Shown here: piece after piece, positions 62,502 through 64,000 of the stretch
Layout: each line of letters opens with the position of its first letter
Numbering within the stretch: position 1 is the first letter of the stretch
DNA from: Holothuria scabra
Taxonomy: Eukaryota; Echinodermata; Holothuroidea; Aspidochirotida; Holothuriidae
Assembly (NCBI GenBank): GCA_037179385.1
Contig: CM074193.1
Coordinates: 43,863,082-43,927,081 of the forward strand
Length of the DNA: 64,000 nt
Reading direction: 5' to 3'
The notes under the pieces: model-generated
Databases searched by the model: none
What the model was told of the DNA's origin: nothing
Seen by the model: only the letters and a program-made list of their open reading frames with translations
Translations under genes and position numbers: made by a program

Positions 62502-63849
62502 CACTGTTAAAAATTTCTGTAAATTTACAGACTTTTTTTAACTTAAACTTTTTGTATTTTACTTTTAATAGAGATTTTCTGTATCTTTACAGACACTTTG
62601 TATTGCTACAATAAAAAAAGGTTGTTTAACATGTATTTTCTGTTTATTTGAAAAACCATTTCTGTCTGCTTTTTTAACCAAATTTTCCTGCTTTGTAAAA
62701 CTTTTTCTGTAAATTTACAGAAATTTTTACAGTATTTTGTATTTTTCTGATTTCACATAAATATACTGTCATTTAACAAACATTCATTTTGTTTTTAAGC
62801 TGAAAAAGAAACAAAAATAAGCCCAAACAAACAAATAAGAAATAGCCAGAAAATTTTCAATATATAACATGCATCATTCTGCGAAGTTTCAGTTAAAAAA
62901 GAAAACATTTTTGGCAAATTTATGGCCCTATTTGAAAATTAACTTACATTTATTATAAAAGCATACTTAGTTATTACGTTCTTAGTTATAAATATCATAC
63001 AACTGGTGTTTTGTCACACATTTTTAAGTAAAAAGAAATTGTAAGGCCCTAATTTCAGAGTACTGACAATTGGTATACTGATGTCAACTCATCGCCACAG
63101 GCGCTCATGCAATTCTTGATCGAATTGAAACGTTTCACAAATTTACTTGAAAGAGTCTGTAAATTTACCACTCTATGACGTATATCTCATTTTGCACAAA
63201 TGGGTGGAGCTTATTTTGTAGGCATTTTCCTAACAAAAGGATTGCTGTTGCTTTGAATAATATCTTTTTTGGCGTTTTTTAATCAGGAAGTGATAAACTT
63301 ATTGTTTACCTTGTCTGGAAATGTTTGCAACCAATGTATTTGCATTGTTTGTCATATTTATTTTAAAAACAATTATTATATTGTACAAAAAATGTGACTT
63401 TCCAATTACAAAGTTCCTAGAGATAGCAGTCTACCTGACAACAATATGACAACAAAGCATCCTCATTGTGTTTTGATTGAAAACAACTTCGTAACGACAC
63501 ATTACGTTGATAAGCAAATACCGGATCTACGTAATGGTGAAGTGTATGTTACGTAATAACATATGAAAAGAAAAAAAAGCGATATTATAATAAATATCAA
63601 AACGCCGAGAATGAAAACAGTAGGCTGTAAATTCACATAAAATTAAGGTAAAAAAAAAAACAGAACAATTCTGTAATTCGATTTTACAGTAGACATTTGT
63701 AAACTAATTTACATGCAAAAACTGTAAAGAAAAAACAAACACTTAATGTTTTTTCATGATTACAGTCTGGCTGTAAAAAAAACATTATTTGGTTGGAAAA
63801 AAAATTGCCATAAATATTATGTAAATTTACAGAGAAATTTTTAACAGTG
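62502..63849. mobile_element. Nested 1348-bp CACTG element inside BEL/Pao pol
   Basis: CACTGTTAAAAATTTCTGTA...ATTTTTAACAGTG inverted ends, with a second CTGTAAATTTACAG palindromic motif in the subterminal regions, flanked by direct CA (62500-62501 and 63850-63851). Coding-free and very AT-rich. It interrupts the pol gene between the RT end and the W-D-D segment. CACTG ends with 2-bp duplication fit a CACTA/EnSpm-like non-autonomous element. Confidence 0.88.
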
Positions 63850-63851
63850 CA

Positions 63852-64000
63852 TGAAATGCCCGCCTAGTGCCCATAAATCCTCAAACAATATCTTAATTGT
63901 CATTAGGAATGGATTAAGAAACCCCAATGGATCAAACATTCGAGCTGTGCAACTCAACACAATTCTCTTTGTAACGACTATGTCTGTCGGTACTTGAACC
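63852..64000 (-). pseudogene. BEL/Pao RT C-terminal end (continues beyond window)
   Basis: The minus-strand reading includes [20 protein letters not shown] and an ILFEDLW segment, the conserved join between reverse transcriptase and the connection region. The rest of Pol, Gag and the 5' LTR are outside the window. Confidence 0.8.

Overview
The window looks like nuclear DNA of a non-vertebrate animal, most likely a marine deuterostome such as an echinoderm. This is an inference: the base composition is AT-rich, genes are sparse and split by introns, a BEL/Pao retrotransposon is present (a type absent from mammals), and cut-and-paste element remnants and microsatellites are dense. There is no operon structure and I found no rRNA, tRNA gene or CRISPR array.

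The biological core is a loose, same-strand (+) cluster of immunoglobulin-type transmembrane receptor genes. Receptor A (2921-6602) has a signal peptide, an Ig-like ectodomain, one phase-1 intron, a membrane segment and a short tyrosine-rich tail, but carries a frameshift in the second Ig domain and an in-frame stop in the tail. A decayed Ig-domain relic of the same family lies at about 18836-19000. Receptor B (25383-27497) is an intact 704-residue protein: signal peptide, three Ig-like domains, membrane segment and a 271-residue tail. Receptor C is visible only as a membrane-plus-tail exon (53746-54642) whose tail carries one ITIM and two ITSM-like motifs. A and B have closely related ectodomains but different tails; all three tails end in a comparable two-tyrosine arrangement (Y-D-S-V/L or Y-T-E-I, then Y-A-x-V/L-D/E). 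I read the cluster as an invertebrate family of Ig-type, probably immune or recognition, receptors with exchangeable signalling tails. The C tail resembles inhibitory receptors of the PD-1/SLAM-partner style.

A possible two-exon Cys-rich gene of unknown function lies on the minus strand (31771-32980). Everything else that can be explained is repeat-derived. There are five copies of a ~305-bp TTAA-flanked MITE; a CACT...AGTG element superfamily (CACTA/EnSpm-like) for which three copies show exact 2-bp target duplications; a 481-bp hAT element with a perfect 8-bp duplication; a ~6.5-kb inverted pair of periodic GTTAAC/CGGCG-rich arms; a SINE-like unit ending in (ATT)n; a (CATA)n tract; segmental duplications; and several short perfect palindromes.

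The right end (59640-64000) is a minus-strand BEL/Pao element with 3' LTR, polypurine tract, DUF5641, integrase, zinc-binding, RNase H and the end of the reverse transcriptase region. It is broken by frameshifts and by a nested 1348-bp CACTG element.
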